From Marinilabilia salmonicolor (lineage in GTDB: Bacteria > Bacteroidota > Bacteroidia > Bacteroidales > Marinilabiliaceae): 64,000 nt of DNA. The notes under the pieces are model-generated. The model was not told the DNA's origin. It saw only the letters and a program-made list of their open reading frames with translations, and did not search any database. The stretch spans positions 49,971-113,970 of the forward strand of contig NZ_PVTS01000018.1 of assembly GCF_003003035.1 (NCBI RefSeq). The letters run 5' to 3'. The position numbers and the translations under genes are program-made. Shown here in pieces: positions 17,430 through 26,212 of this stretch. Within the stretch, counting starts at the first letter, position 1; every line of letters begins with the position of its first letter.

Positions 17430-19349
17430 ATGGGAAAAATAATTGGAATTGACTTAGGTACAACCAACTCATGTGTTTCAGTGATGGAAGGTAACGAAGC
17501 TGTTGTAATACCCAACAGTGAAGGTAAGCGTACCACTCCGTCGATTGTTGCATTTGTGGAGAATGGTGAGCGTAAGGTAGGTGACCCGGCCAAGCGTCAG
17601 GCAATCACCAACCCCGAAAAAACAATATATTCTATCAAACGCTTCATGGGCGATCTCTATGACGATATCCCCAATGAGGTGAAGAGAGTTTCTTACAAAG
17701 TAGTAAAGGGCGAGAACAATACTCCTCGTGTACAGATTGATGATCGTCAATATACTCCTCAGGAAATTTCGGCAATGGTACTTCAGAAAATGAAGAAAAC
17801 TGCTGAAGATTACCTGGGACAGGAGGTTACTGAGGCTGTTGTTACTGTTCCTGCTTACTTTAATGACTCTCAGCGTCAGGCAACCAAGGAAGCCGGTGAG
17901 ATTGCCGGACTTAAAGTTCGCCGTATCATCAACGAGCCTACTGCTGCTTCGTTGGCTTACGGACTTGACAAAAAAGGTCAGGACATGAAAGTGGCCGTTT
18001 TCGACCTTGGTGGTGGTACTTTTGATATCAGTATCCTTGAGTTGGGTGACGGTGTTTTTGAAGTGAAATCTACCAATGGTGATACACACCTGGGTGGTGA
18101 CGACTTCGACGATGTAATTATGAACTGGCTGGCTGATGAGTTCCAGAGTGATGAAGGTGTGGATTTGAGAAAAGATCCTATGGCACTTCAGCGCTTGAAA
18201 GATGCTGCAGAGAAAGCCAAGATTGAACTGTCAAGTTCAGGAAGCACTGAAATCAACCTGCCATATATTATGCCGGTGGATGGTGTCCCCAAGCACCTTG
18301 TGAAAACTTTGTCACGTTCAAAATTTGATCAGCTGACGGAAAATCTGGTACAGCGTACGCTCGAGCCTTGTAAAATGGCTCTGAAAGATGCCGGAATGAC
18401 TGCTTCCGATGTGGATGAAGTGATTTTGGTAGGTGGTTCTACCCGTATCCCGGCTATTCAGAAGGTTGTGGAAGATTTCTTTGGTAAGAAAGCTTCAAAA
18501 GGGGTTAACCCCGATGAGGTGGTTGCTGTTGGAGCTGCTATTCAGGGTGGTGTTCTTACCGGTGAAGTAAAAGACGTATTGCTGCTTGATGTGACTCCGC
18601 TGTCACTGGGTATCGAAACCATGGGTGGTGTGATGACCAAGTTGATTGAGTCTAATACAACCATTCCGACTAAAAAGTCAGAAACCTTTACCACAGCTGC
18701 TGATAACCAGCCATCAGTTGAAATTCACGTATTGCAGGGTGAGCGCCCCATGGCCAAGGATAACAAGACCATTGGTCGCTTCCACCTCGACGGAATTCCA
18801 CCAGCACCTCGTGGTACACCTCAGGTTGAAGTGACTTTCGATATCGATGCCAACGGTATTCTGCATGTGCGTGCGAAGGATAAAGCTACCGGAAAAGAGC
18901 AAAGCATCCGTATTGAAGCTTCTTCAGGATTGTCTGAGGACGAAATCAAACGTATGAAGGAAGAGGCTGAAGCCAATGCCGAAACAGATAAGCAGGCCAA
19001 GGAGAAAATTGACAAACTCAACGCTGCTGACAGTTTGATTTTCCAGACCGAGAAGCAAATGAAAGAGTTTGGAGATAAGATTCCGGCTGAAAAGAAGAAG
19101 CCCATCGAAGATGCTTTGGCTAAACTGAAAGAAGCTCATAAGAGCCAGGATGTTGCTGCCATTGACAAGGCTACCGAGGAACTGAATACAGTTTTTCAGG
19201 CTGCATCGCAGGAGATGTACAATGCCAGTCAGGAAGCTCAGGGCGGTCAGCAGCCCGGCGGCGAACAGCAAGCCGGTGGTGACCAGTCAGGTAAAAAAGG
19301 TGGTGACGATGATGAGGTGACCGACGTTGACTTTGAAGAAGTCAAATAA
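17430..19349 (+). CDS. dnaK: Chaperone DnaK (Hsp70)
   Basis: An ATP-dependent folding chaperone of 639 residues. The N-terminal ATPase domain starts [20 protein letters not shown] and contains [38 protein letters not shown] and [11 protein letters not shown]. The substrate-binding domain begins around [14 protein letters not shown], and the lid ends in a Gly/Gln-rich stretch and the EEVK C-terminus that contacts partners. It stands alone: grpE and dnaJ are not adjacent, though a CbpA-type J protein lies at 62.6 kb. The start ATG gives the standard N-terminus. Confidence 0.98.
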   Translation: MGKIIGIDLGTTNSCVSVMEGNEAVVIPNSEGKRTTPSIVAFVENGERKVGDPAKRQAITNPEKTIYSIKRFMGDLYDDIPNEVKRVSYKVVKGENNTPRVQIDDRQYTPQEISAMVLQKMKKTAEDYLGQEVTEAVVTVPAYFNDSQRQATKEAGEIAGLKVRRIINEPTAASLAYGLDKKGQDMKVAVFDLGGGTFDISILELGDGVFEVKSTNGDTHLGGDDFDDVIMNWLADEFQSDEGVDLRKDPMALQRLKDAAEKAKIELSSSGSTEINLPYIMPVDGVPKHLVKTLSRSKFDQLTENLVQRTLEPCKMALKDAGMTASDVDEVILVGGSTRIPAIQKVVEDFFGKKASKGVNPDEVVAVGAAIQGGVLTGEVKDVLLLDVTPLSLGIETMGGVMTKLIESNTTIPTKKSETFTTAADNQPSVEIHVLQGERPMAKDNKTIGRFHLDGIPPAPRGTPQVEVTFDIDANGILHVRAKDKATGKEQSIRIEASSGLSEDEIKRMKEEAEANAETDKQAKEKIDKLNAADSLIFQTEKQMKEFGDKIPAEKKKPIEDALAKLKEAHKSQDVAAIDKATEELNTVFQAASQEMYNASQEAQGGQQPGGEQQAGGDQSGKKGGDDDEVTDVDFEEVK

Positions 19350-19750
19350 TCCCCACATATATCTCAACATTTTTGAGAGCTGTTTTAATCAAAAAGAGGC
19401 TGTCCGTTGGGCAGCCTTTTTTGCTTACGTTAAATTGTAACCGTTGGTAGTGTGCAAAATGTCAACGGTCATTTCTATTCTTTGAAATACCATTGTTACC
19501 AAACTGTCGCCCCGCCACGGCTGATCCACCATGATAAGCATTGTACCAATTTCATACCCCTCCAGCTATTTGCCCTAACAGCTAAGAGCCAAGTGCTACC
19601 AGCTATCTCCCCTTATCTCTCATTACGCTCCAGTCCCTTTGCACCAGGCCCCAAGCTTTAGGCTCTTTTTTATTCAGTAACAATTGATACTTTTGTGTCA
19701 GCAAAACTTCATTTGCACAATAATTGTATAGTGATTAGAAAAACCAGAAT
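19350..19750. other. Spacer between dnaK and the MORN-like gene
   Basis: It holds the dnaK terminator (19397-19422), an exact -7-type string TACTTTTG at 19688-19695 that could start the downstream operon ~50 bases before its ATG, and a stretch at about 19550-19650 with CCAGCTATTTGCCC and CTACCAGCTATCTCC-like strings resembling the other repetitive spacers of this window. No gene or structured RNA was recognised. Confidence 0.4.
19397..19422 (+). terminator. Terminator of dnaK
   Basis: AGGCTG pairs with CAGCCT around an eight-base loop, followed by a run of T. It begins ~47 bases after the dnaK stop. Confidence 0.8.
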
Positions 19751-20599
19751 ATGATTCGTCAACTATTTATACTTTTTTTCCTGCTGCTGATGTTTCCGTC
19801 AGTTCAAGCTCAGGTAGGACTTTTTGAGAAACCGGAAGCGGTTCAAAAGAAGGAGAAGAGAGAACAGAAATATGAAAACCGTCGCGATGAAAAAGGCCGG
19901 AGGCAGGGCGACTGGATGCGCTATCATCCCAATGGCACCCCGGCCTACAAAGCCCGCTTTGTAGATGATCAACCGGTGGATACCCTGGTCAGGTACTACA
20001 AGAACGGGAATAAGTATGTGGAGATTGTGTTTGATGAAAACACCAATCGTGGAAAAGGGAAATTCTACTCTGAAGGCGGAAATCTGTTGGGCGAAGGTTT
20101 TTACCTCAATATGCAAAAGGACAGTGTCTGGCATTTCTATGATATGGAGGGCAACCTGAAAGCCAAAGAGGAATTTCAGTTTGATGAAAAAGCCGGGAGA
20201 TCAGAGATCTATTTTGATACGGGGGAACTTGCAGCAGAAGTGACCTATGAAAAGGGGGAGAAACAAGGGATTGAAAAGCGTTATTACCCTGATGGAACGC
20301 TCCGCGTTAAGATCAGTTATCGCGAGGGAAACCTGCACGGTCCCTACGCTGTCTATTTTGAAAACGGGCAGAAAGAGATTGAGGGATTTTATGAAAACAA
20401 TCTGCGCGACAGTACCTGGATTTTTTATGATGCTTTGGGACGTAAAAGTTTTACATTGCTTTATGAAGAGGGGATTGTTCAAAATGAGCATCTCCTGACA
20501 GAGAAGGAAATGGAGGAGTTTCAGCGTTATGAAGAGAATCGGAAGAAATTGAAAGATCCGGAAAATTTTATGGGAAATCCGGAAGAGTATTTGCGTTAA
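19751..20599 (+). CDS. Secreted MORN-like repeat protein (YwqK family)
   Basis: A 282-residue protein with a signal peptide (MIRQLFILFFLLLMFPSVQA). It consists of about eight degenerate MORN-type repeats of the form G.W..Y..NG....E..Y, for example QGDWMRYHPNGTPAYKARF, DTLVRYYKNGNKY, SVWHFYDMEGNLKAKEEF and GPYAVYFENGQKEIEGFY. Such proteins are often labelled YwqK antitoxin family, but the toxin link is not supported here. Periplasmic location and an interaction role are inferred. It lies 12 bases before xseA and probably shares its transcript. Confidence 0.8.
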   Translation: MIRQLFILFFLLLMFPSVQAQVGLFEKPEAVQKKEKREQKYENRRDEKGRRQGDWMRYHPNGTPAYKARFVDDQPVDTLVRYYKNGNKYVEIVFDENTNRGKGKFYSEGGNLLGEGFYLNMQKDSVWHFYDMEGNLKAKEEFQFDEKAGRSEIYFDTGELAAEVTYEKGEKQGIEKRYYPDGTLRVKISYREGNLHGPYAVYFENGQKEIEGFYENNLRDSTWIFYDALGRKSFTLLYEEGIVQNEHLLTEKEMEEFQRYEENRKKLKDPENFMGNPEEYLR

Positions 20600-20611
20600 G
20601 ATATCAGGGAC

Positions 20612-22000
20612 ATGGGGCAGGAAGCCATCACTTTATTTCAGTTAAATCAGAAAATCAAAGGTGTTCTCGACGATGCCATGATGCATTCCATCTGGGTGAA
20701 AGCCGAGATTGGCGAATTGCGTGTCAATCGTACCGGTCATTGTTACCTTGATTTAATTGAAAAAGACGATGCAGGTAATCAGTTGCTGGCGCGTTCCCGG
20801 GCAATAATTTGGGCTCAGAACTATCGTATGCTTAAGGCCTATTTTGAGTCTTCCACCGGGCAGGCATTAAGTAGCGGTCTTAAGGTTCTTGTGAAGGTAA
20901 CTGTCCAGTTTCAGGAGGTTTTCGGCCTGAGTCTGATTATTACTGATATAGATCCCTCTTATACGATGGGGGACCTGGCCCGAAAAAGAAGAGAGGTTTT
21001 AATGCGCCTTGAAGAAGAGGGTGTATTAGAGATGAATAAAGACCTGGAACTTCCTGATGTTATCCAAAAAATTGCTGTTATTTCTTCTCCCACTGCTGCG
21101 GGGTATGGCGATTTTATTAATCAGCTGGAAAGCAATCCTTACGGAATTAAGTTTTATCATCATTTGTTTCCTGCGGTGATGCAGGGAGATCGTGCTGAAC
21201 AGTCTATTGCTGAGGCTTTTGACCGGATTTTTGATTATGTTGACTTCTTCGACGCCGTTGTACTGATAAGGGGAGGAGGGGCAACCATCGATTTGTTGTG
21301 TTTCGACAGTTACTGGGTAGCCTATCATTTAGCCCAGTTTCCTCTTCCTGTGCTTACCGGAATTGGTCATGAAAGGGATGAATCTGTGGCCGATCTGGTA
21401 GCGAATACGTCATTGAAGACACCGACAGCTGTTGCGGCATTCCTGATTGAGCAGGCCGGAGAGTTCTTGTCTGGTGTGGATGAAAAAGCGCTGCAGGTTG
21501 CCGAAATGGCCAGAGATTTGATTCAGGCTGAAAAACAGCGTGCAGAGCATATTGCTGCTTCGTATGTTCCCAATGTGAAAATGGACTTGCAGCGACGAGC
21601 AAATAAACTGGAACGCGTGGTGGGGAGATTGCCGGTTATGGTATCCCGGAGAATGGGTTTTGAAAGTAATCAGCTGGGACGGTTGAAGGAGAAAGTTTTT
21701 GATTTTGGGGGACAACTGATAAAACAACAAAGACTGGCATTGCAGCAATACCGGGTTAGTCTTCATTCTTTGCCCGGCAGAAGATTTGCTGCTGAAGAGA
21801 AACGAATTAATTACCTGGATAATGCTTCCAGACTCAATGATCCGGAAAAACTTTTGAAAAAAGGATATTCCCTCACTTATGCCGGTGGAAAGCTGGTGAA
21901 AAGTGCAGCGGAAATAAATACCGGAGATACGGTAAATACCAGGTTTTACGACGGGGAATTGACCGGAAAAGTGGAGAAGGTAAGATTGAACAAGAAATAA
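20612..22000 (+). CDS. xseA: Exodeoxyribonuclease VII large subunit
   Basis: The catalytic subunit of the single-strand-specific exonuclease that acts in both directions in DNA repair. An N-terminal OB fold (about residues 20-115, with IWVKAEIGELRVNRTGHCYLD) is followed by the exonuclease core with AVISSPTAAGYGDFINQLE (about 151), the RGGGATIDLLCFD motif (about 219-231) and GIGHERDESVADLVA (about 252-266). A coiled-coil region runs from ~285 to ~390, where the small subunit binds. Length 462 is normal. xseB follows after 15 bases. Confidence 0.95.
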   Translation: MGQEAITLFQLNQKIKGVLDDAMMHSIWVKAEIGELRVNRTGHCYLDLIEKDDAGNQLLARSRAIIWAQNYRMLKAYFESSTGQALSSGLKVLVKVTVQFQEVFGLSLIITDIDPSYTMGDLARKRREVLMRLEEEGVLEMNKDLELPDVIQKIAVISSPTAAGYGDFINQLESNPYGIKFYHHLFPAVMQGDRAEQSIAEAFDRIFDYVDFFDAVVLIRGGGATIDLLCFDSYWVAYHLAQFPLPVLTGIGHERDESVADLVANTSLKTPTAVAAFLIEQAGEFLSGVDEKALQVAEMARDLIQAEKQRAEHIAASYVPNVKMDLQRRANKLERVVGRLPVMVSRRMGFESNQLGRLKEKVFDFGGQLIKQQRLALQQYRVSLHSLPGRRFAAEEKRINYLDNASRLNDPEKLLKKGYSLTYAGGKLVKSAAEINTGDTVNTRFYDGELTGKVEKVRLNKK

Positions 22001-22015
22001 TTAATACAATAGAAA

Positions 22016-22216
22016 ATGGCACAGAAAAAACTGACTTATAATCAGGCCATTTCCGAGATTGAAGAAATTCTCGCGAAAATGGAAAATGAAGAGTTGGATG
22101 TTGACGAATTGTCTGATAAAGTTAAACGCGTGTCGGAACTGGTACGCTTTTGTCGCAGTAAATTAAAAAACACAGAAGAAGAGGTGGAGAAAGTCCTCAA
22201 AGAGATGGAGGAATAG
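22016..22216 (+). CDS. xseB: Exodeoxyribonuclease VII small subunit
   Basis: A 66-residue, highly charged helical protein with the family pattern LTYNQAISEIEEILAKMENEELDVDELSDKVKRVSELV...CRSKL. It binds the coiled-coil arm of XseA in several copies. Its stop lies only nine bases from the stop of the convergent cdd gene. Confidence 0.93.
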   Translation: MAQKKLTYNQAISEIEEILAKMENEELDVDELSDKVKRVSELVRFCRSKLKNTEEEVEKVLKEMEE

Positions 22217-22225
22217 AACACCGGA

Positions 22226-22714
22226 TTAAAGAAAGTCTGATTGAAAATTAAATGGTAACAGCCAGCTTGCCTTTTCAATTTTGATGATTTTTTTCTTTCC
22301 TGCCATTAATACAACAAAAGGTTGATTGAATCGCTTCTCCAATTCCACAAATACCTGGCGACAACTGCCACACGGCGGGACCGGCTCATCAAGTGGTTGT
22401 TTGTTTCGTAAGGCAGTTACAGCAATGGCTTTAACGGGCGTGTCGGGATATTGTGAAGAGGCATAAAACAACGCCACTCTTTCGGCACATAGTCCTGAGG
22501 GATAAGCAGCATTTTCCTGGTTACTTCCTGTAACAATTGTTCCGTTTTCAAGGAGTACCGCTGCACCAACACTGAAGTTAGAATATTTAGCGTATGCCCC
22601 TTTTGCTATTTCTTCTGCCTTTTCCACCAACTCTTTTTCACTGATGTTGAGTGCGGAGGATGATTCAAACTCTTCGAATGGAAAATTAAAGATTTGCTGT
22701 GTTTTTTCGGACAT
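22226..22714 (-). CDS. cdd: Cytidine deaminase
   Basis: It hydrolyses cytidine and deoxycytidine to uridine and deoxyuridine in pyrimidine salvage. The zinc site is complete: NAAYPSGLCAERVALF supplies the catalytic Glu and first Cys (about residues 66-81), and PVPPCGSCRQVF the other two Cys ligands (about 111-122). At 162 residues it is the homotetrameric type with an N-terminal extension. It stands alone on the minus strand. Confidence 0.93.
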   Translation of the reverse strand: MSEKTQQIFNFPFEEFESSSALNISEKELVEKAEEIAKGAYAKYSNFSVGAAVLLENGTIVTGSNQENAAYPSGLCAERVALFYASSQYPDTPVKAIAVTALRNKQPLDEPVPPCGSCRQVFVELEKRFNQPFVVLMAGKKKIIKIEKASWLLPFNFQSDFL

Positions 22715-22789
22715 AAAGTTTTTTTCTTAAAAGTAGTAGTTTTTGTTCAACACACCAAGAGGCATTTTGTGATCAAGCTACCATTATGA

Positions 22790-23125
22790 AGAAAAATCTA
22801 ATGATTTCGAAAGAAGCTTGCCTCGCTCTGCTTGCAATGACCGTGTTTTAAAGGTTTAATCAGAGGTTTATTTTAGGTAAAGGCCGGTCATTGCGAATGA
22901 CTACCCAAATTATTTTTTGAGGCCTAATGCGAAATTGATAAGCTGAGATGCTCAATGTTAAGATTATAGGAAAGGTTATCAGTTGAGCAAGGCGCGGCCG
23001 ATTCTTTTGTGGGAAAGCGGCAAGGCCGAAGCCGATCCGCTGTTTCGTCTCTAACGGCGGATCAGAGTCCGCCGCACCTAATCTGTCATTGGTAACCTAG
23101 TGAAGCAATCTCAATTTTTTAATAG
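22790..23125. repeat. Repeat-remnant spacer upstream of the glucosaminidase gene
   Basis: No gene is present between 22715 and 23209. The stretch contains fragments of the widespread CATTGCGA...GAAGCAATCTC palindromic repeat (GGTCATTGCGAATGAC near 22885; GTGAAGCAATCTCAA at 23100-23116), a hairpin CGGCGG/CCGCCG near 23055-23075, and a segment at 23080-23116 repeated in inverted form at 48902-48936. It looks like accumulated palindromic debris. Confidence 0.55.
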
Positions 23126-23209
23126 GACACCAATGATTTTATATATATTTGTTGCTGCATTTTTTTGGGAAACTATTACCCTTTCAAGGGTTTACGAAAT
23201 TTATTGAAT

Positions 23210-24142
23210 ATGTCGTTAAGAGTGTTTTTGAGCTGTTTTTTGTCCTTTTTCTTTTTCGCAACTTTGTCAGGGCAATCTTCTTCCCGTCTTTCCCCCCAAG
23301 ATTATATCGAGAAATATAATGAATGGGCTGTGATGAATATGAAACGCACAGGAGTTCCGGCAAGTATTACGCTGGCGCAGGGGATGCTCGAATCGGGCAA
23401 TGGGAACAGCCGGCTTGCTGTGGAGGCCAACAACCATTTTGGTATTAAGTGCCATGAGTGGACAGGAGAGAAAGTTTATCACCACGATGACAGAAGAAAT
23501 GAATGTTTCCGGAAATACAACTCCGTTTATGATTCTTATGCCGATCATGCGAAGTTTTTGACAGGTCGCTCCCGTTATGCTGCTCTTTTTGAGCTTGAAA
23601 CCACTGATTATAAAGGTTGGGCCAAAGGCTTGAAAAAGGCAGGTTATGCCACAGATCCAAATTATGCCAAACGTTTGATTGATATCATCGAGAAGTATCA
23701 ACTTCATCTATTCGATGAGGAAGGGGGGCGCCAAACAGCATGGAGACGCTCCGGAGAGCGGGAGATTTCTGTCGGAACGCACGAAATAGATCCGTTTTCC
23801 CGGCATGAGGTACACTACAACAATGGTGTGAAGTATGTGAAGGTTCAATCGTCGGATACCTTCTCCGGAATTGCCGAAGAATTTGGTCTCAGAGACTGGG
23901 AACTGCCCCGATATAACGATCTGGGTGCCGAGCGCGGAAAGGTGACTGATTATAAGTATCTCTATATTCAGCCCAAAAGAAAAAATGCGCATCCCAATCA
24001 TAAAACCCATTTGGTGCGTGAAAATGAAACCATGTTTGAGATTTCTCAAATTTATGGAGTCAAAATGAAGAGCCTCTATAAAATTAATGAAATGCCGGAG
24101 GGGAAAGAACCCCGACCGGGTGACAGGATAAAATTGAGGTAG
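23210..24142 (+). CDS. Secreted glucosaminidase with two LysM domains
   Basis: A peptidoglycan hydrolase that cleaves the N-acetylglucosamine-N-acetylmuramic acid bond. I start it at the ATG at 23210, which opens the signal peptide MSLRVFLSCFLSFFFFATLS; the frame is open 15 codons further up but without a better start. The catalytic domain (about residues 30-165) has SITLAQGMLESGNGNSRLA, with Glu as likely acid, and NNHFGIKCHEW. Two LysM carbohydrate-binding modules follow (YVKVQSSDTFSGIAEEFGL, then HLVRENETMFEISQIYGV to the C-terminus). Total 310 residues. A role in daughter-cell separation or wall turnover is likely. Confidence 0.9.
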   Translation: MSLRVFLSCFLSFFFFATLSGQSSSRLSPQDYIEKYNEWAVMNMKRTGVPASITLAQGMLESGNGNSRLAVEANNHFGIKCHEWTGEKVYHHDDRRNECFRKYNSVYDSYADHAKFLTGRSRYAALFELETTDYKGWAKGLKKAGYATDPNYAKRLIDIIEKYQLHLFDEEGGRQTAWRRSGEREISVGTHEIDPFSRHEVHYNNGVKYVKVQSSDTFSGIAEEFGLRDWELPRYNDLGAERGKVTDYKYLYIQPKRKNAHPNHKTHLVRENETMFEISQIYGVKMKSLYKINEMPEGKEPRPGDRIKLR

Positions 24143-24261
24143 GTTTTGTAAAACAAAACTGGTTGTTTGTTGAACATTTTTGCCCTGATCAGGTTATCTA
24201 ATTATATAAATAAAAGTGTATGTCTATGAACTAAACAAAATTTGTTTATAGTCATGTGTTT

Positions 24262-24371
24262 GTCAGGAAAGTGCCAGTTACAAGGCTTGCGAAGCCCGAA
24301 AGTACGGAGTTTACTTGAGTGAATGAGGAATTTTCGGGCAAGCATAACGCAGTAAATGGTACTTTATGGAC
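24262..24371 (-). repeat. Dispersed palindromic repeat R1, copy 2
   Basis: It begins GTCAGGAAAGTGCCAGTTAC and ends GGTACTTTATGGAC, i.e. the reverse complement of the R1 family. Its core differs from copy 1 but matches copy 3 in the string GTTTACTTGAGTGAATG. It lies 37 bases before the PAS gene, facing copy 3 on the other side. Confidence 0.75.
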
Positions 24372-24408
24372 AAACATTAAATAGGTAATCTTTAAAATAA
24401 ATTTGAAT

Positions 24409-24822
24409 ATGGGACGAATCAACATTCACCGAACCAAAGAGATTAAAGCGGAAATTACCGAAAATCCGCAAAATGCACAGGAAATAATTGATTCAGAGGG
24501 AATTCTCGGTATCTGTGTGACAGATGATAAGGGCTATTACACACATGTGAATCCACGGTACAATGAGATTTACGGTTATGAACCGGGAGAGCTCAAGGGA
24601 AAACATTTTACATCGGTTGTTCCGACTGAGATGCATGAAAAGTTACAAACGGCTCACGATATGTTTATCAAAAATGAGTACGAAATTGTGAGATACTGGG
24701 ATGTGGTAAATAAACGTGGAGAAACGATCAAAATTCAGGCGGCAGCCGCATTTTTCAATAATATTTTTAACAATCAGGGCAAGGGTCATAAGGTGACATT
24801 TGTTTACCATGATGAAGACTAA
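24409..24822 (+). CDS. Single-domain PAS protein
   Basis: A 137-residue soluble protein, almost entirely one PAS domain (about residues 25-130). It has GILGICVTDDKGYYTHVNPRY, YGYEPGELKGKHFTSVVP and a C-terminal beta segment IKIQAAAAFFNN...HKVTFVYHDED. There is no kinase, GGDEF or DNA-binding module, so it would need partners. PAS domains bind ligands or cofactors or mediate dimerisation; which applies cannot be told. The ATG at 24409 is chosen over the TTG two codons earlier. Inverted R1 repeats enclose the gene. Confidence 0.85.
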   Translation: MGRINIHRTKEIKAEITENPQNAQEIIDSEGILGICVTDDKGYYTHVNPRYNEIYGYEPGELKGKHFTSVVPTEMHEKLQTAHDMFIKNEYEIVRYWDVVNKRGETIKIQAAAAFFNNIFNNQGKGHKVTFVYHDED

Positions 24823-24831
24823 GGAGTTTCT

Positions 24832-24966
24832 GTCCATAAAGCCCCGTTTACTGCGTTATGCCATTAGCGGGAATTGCTCATTTACTCAAGTAAACTCCGC
24901 ATTTCTGCTAATGGCAAGCCCCCGAAGAAAAATCGGGGCAGGCTTTGTAAGCGGAACCTTCTGAAC
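24832..24966 (+). repeat. Dispersed palindromic repeat R1, copy 3
   Basis: It begins GTCCATAAAGCCCCGTTTAC ten bases after the PAS stop codon and ends GGAACCTTCTGAAC. The internal GGCAAGCCCCCGAAG...TCGGGGCAGGCTTTG block matches copy 1 closely, and TTTACTCAAGTAAACTCCG matches copy 2. It is oriented opposite to copy 2. Confidence 0.75.
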
Positions 24967-25020
24967 AGAAAAAGCGAACTTGAGAAACTTTACTTAGTTT
25001 ATAGACGGACTCTAAAGAGA

Positions 25021-25058
25021 ACAGGGAGGCAGATTTTTTCTGCCTCCCTGTTGTTTTA
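25021..25058. terminator. Strong hairpin terminator downstream of fmt
   Basis: ACAGGGAGGCAGA and TCTGCCTCCCTGT form a perfect 13-bp stem with a T-rich loop, next to the fmt stop codon at 25061. The plus side has the better T tract (TTGTTTTATT), so it may serve the PAS transcript as well. Confidence 0.8.
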
Positions 25059-25060
25059 TT

Positions 25061-26008
25061 CTATTCAAAGCGAGCACCTTCCTCTAATTTATGTCCTCTC
25101 AGGAAATCTTCTGCTTTCATTCTTTTCTTACCGGCTATCTGAAGTTCATGAATTTTCAGAGCCCCTCCGGCAGTACCTGCAAGAATAAGCTTTTTATTGT
25201 CACTGTATAGTTCACCGGCTTTGAGCCCGTCAGAATCGTTTTCTTTTGTTTCAAAGATTTTTACTGATGTTGTGGTGCCATCAGGCAAAACCAGCTCTGT
25301 CCAGGCTGCCGGGTAAGGACTGAGTCCCCTTATCAGATTGTAAATCTCCTCACTGTCGGCATTCCAGTCGATTCGGCAATCCTCTTTAAATATTTTTGGT
25401 GCCGGTTTCAATTCTTTTTGTGGTTGGGGCACCGGTTTTATGTTGTCTCCGGCTACCGCCTCTACCGTTTTTACTACCAGGCTGGCGCCAATTTCCATTA
25501 ATTTGTCGTGCACTGTTCCAGCATTGTCTTTTTTGGAAATGGGGACCTCCTCCTGAAAAATGATGTCTCCTGTGTCAATTTCATGCTTTAGAAAGAAGGT
25601 GGTCACTCCTGTTTTCTTTTCGCCATTGATAACCGCCCAGTTAATTGGTGCAGCCCCTCTGTATTCGGGAAGGAGAGAAGCGTGAAGGTTAAAAGTCCCT
25701 TTTGGGGGCATATTCCAGACCACTTCGGGCAGCATTCTGAAAGCCACCACTACTTGCAGATCTGCTTTTAAGGCCCTCAGTTCTTCGAGAAATACCGGAT
25801 CTTTAAGCTTTTCGGGTTGCAGAACTGTTAATCCGTTTTCTAAAGCAAACTCTTTGACCGGTGAGGGTTTGAGTTTTCTTCCTCTTCCCGCCGGTTTATC
25901 GGGAGCTGTGATGACCCCCACAATGTTGGCTCCGGCACTCAGCAATGCCCTCAGGCTCTCCGTGGCAAAGTCCGGAGTTCCCATAAATACGATTCTTAAA
26001 TTCTGCAT
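25061..26008 (-). CDS. fmt: Methionyl-tRNA formyltransferase
   Basis: It formylates initiator Met-tRNA with 10-formyl-tetrahydrofolate. The N-terminus LRIVFMGTPDFATESLRAL is standard, and the catalytic core has the conserved FNLHASLLPEYRGAAPINWA (Asn-His) and KTGVTTFFLKHEIDTGDII. The C-terminal OB domain starts near SGLKAGELYSDN. Length 315 residues. A -7-type TATTTTTG lies at 26026-26033 on this strand, 18 bases before the ATG, so it is probably transcribed separately from ribBA. Confidence 0.96.
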   Translation of the reverse strand: MQNLRIVFMGTPDFATESLRALLSAGANIVGVITAPDKPAGRGRKLKPSPVKEFALENGLTVLQPEKLKDPVFLEELRALKADLQVVVAFRMLPEVVWNMPPKGTFNLHASLLPEYRGAAPINWAVINGEKKTGVTTFFLKHEIDTGDIIFQEEVPISKKDNAGTVHDKLMEIGASLVVKTVEAVAGDNIKPVPQPQKELKPAPKIFKEDCRIDWNADSEEIYNLIRGLSPYPAAWTELVLPDGTTTSVKIFETKENDSDGLKAGELYSDNKKLILAGTAGGALKIHELQIAGKKRMKAEDFLRGHKLEEGARFE

Positions 26009-26025
26009 AATTTTTGTATTTTGAA

Positions 26026-26033
26026 CAAAAATA
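26026..26033 (-). promoter_or_regulatory. Candidate -7 element for fmt
   Basis: The minus strand reads TATTTTTG, an exact TAnnTTTG match, 18 bases upstream of the fmt ATG. No TTTG at the -33 position. Confidence 0.4.
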
Positions 26034-26072
26034 AGAAAAAAATGTGGCCTTTGCTGAGAGAGAAAACTCCAT

Positions 26073-26096
26073 AAAAAATGCCGGCAAAAGCCGGCA
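26073..26096 (-). terminator. Terminator of ribBA
   Basis: On the minus strand TGCCGGC-TTTT-GCCGGCA is followed by TTTTTT. It lies ~115 bases beyond the ribBA stop and before fmt. Confidence 0.85.
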
Positions 26097-26212
26097 GTAA
26101 AGAATTTATTGTTTGGATATAACCTCGTTCAGATGGAGCGTACGGTTGTGGGTTTTACTCTCCGGAAAAGCTTCGTCTTATTCGCTACTGACTACTGACT
26201 AATTTCTAAAAC

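Noticed and set aside
19434..19456. TTGTAACC upstream of the MORN-like gene, resembling the ECF -35
   Set aside because: No CGTC at the 16-base spacing; the nearest GTC is two bases too far and in a different context.
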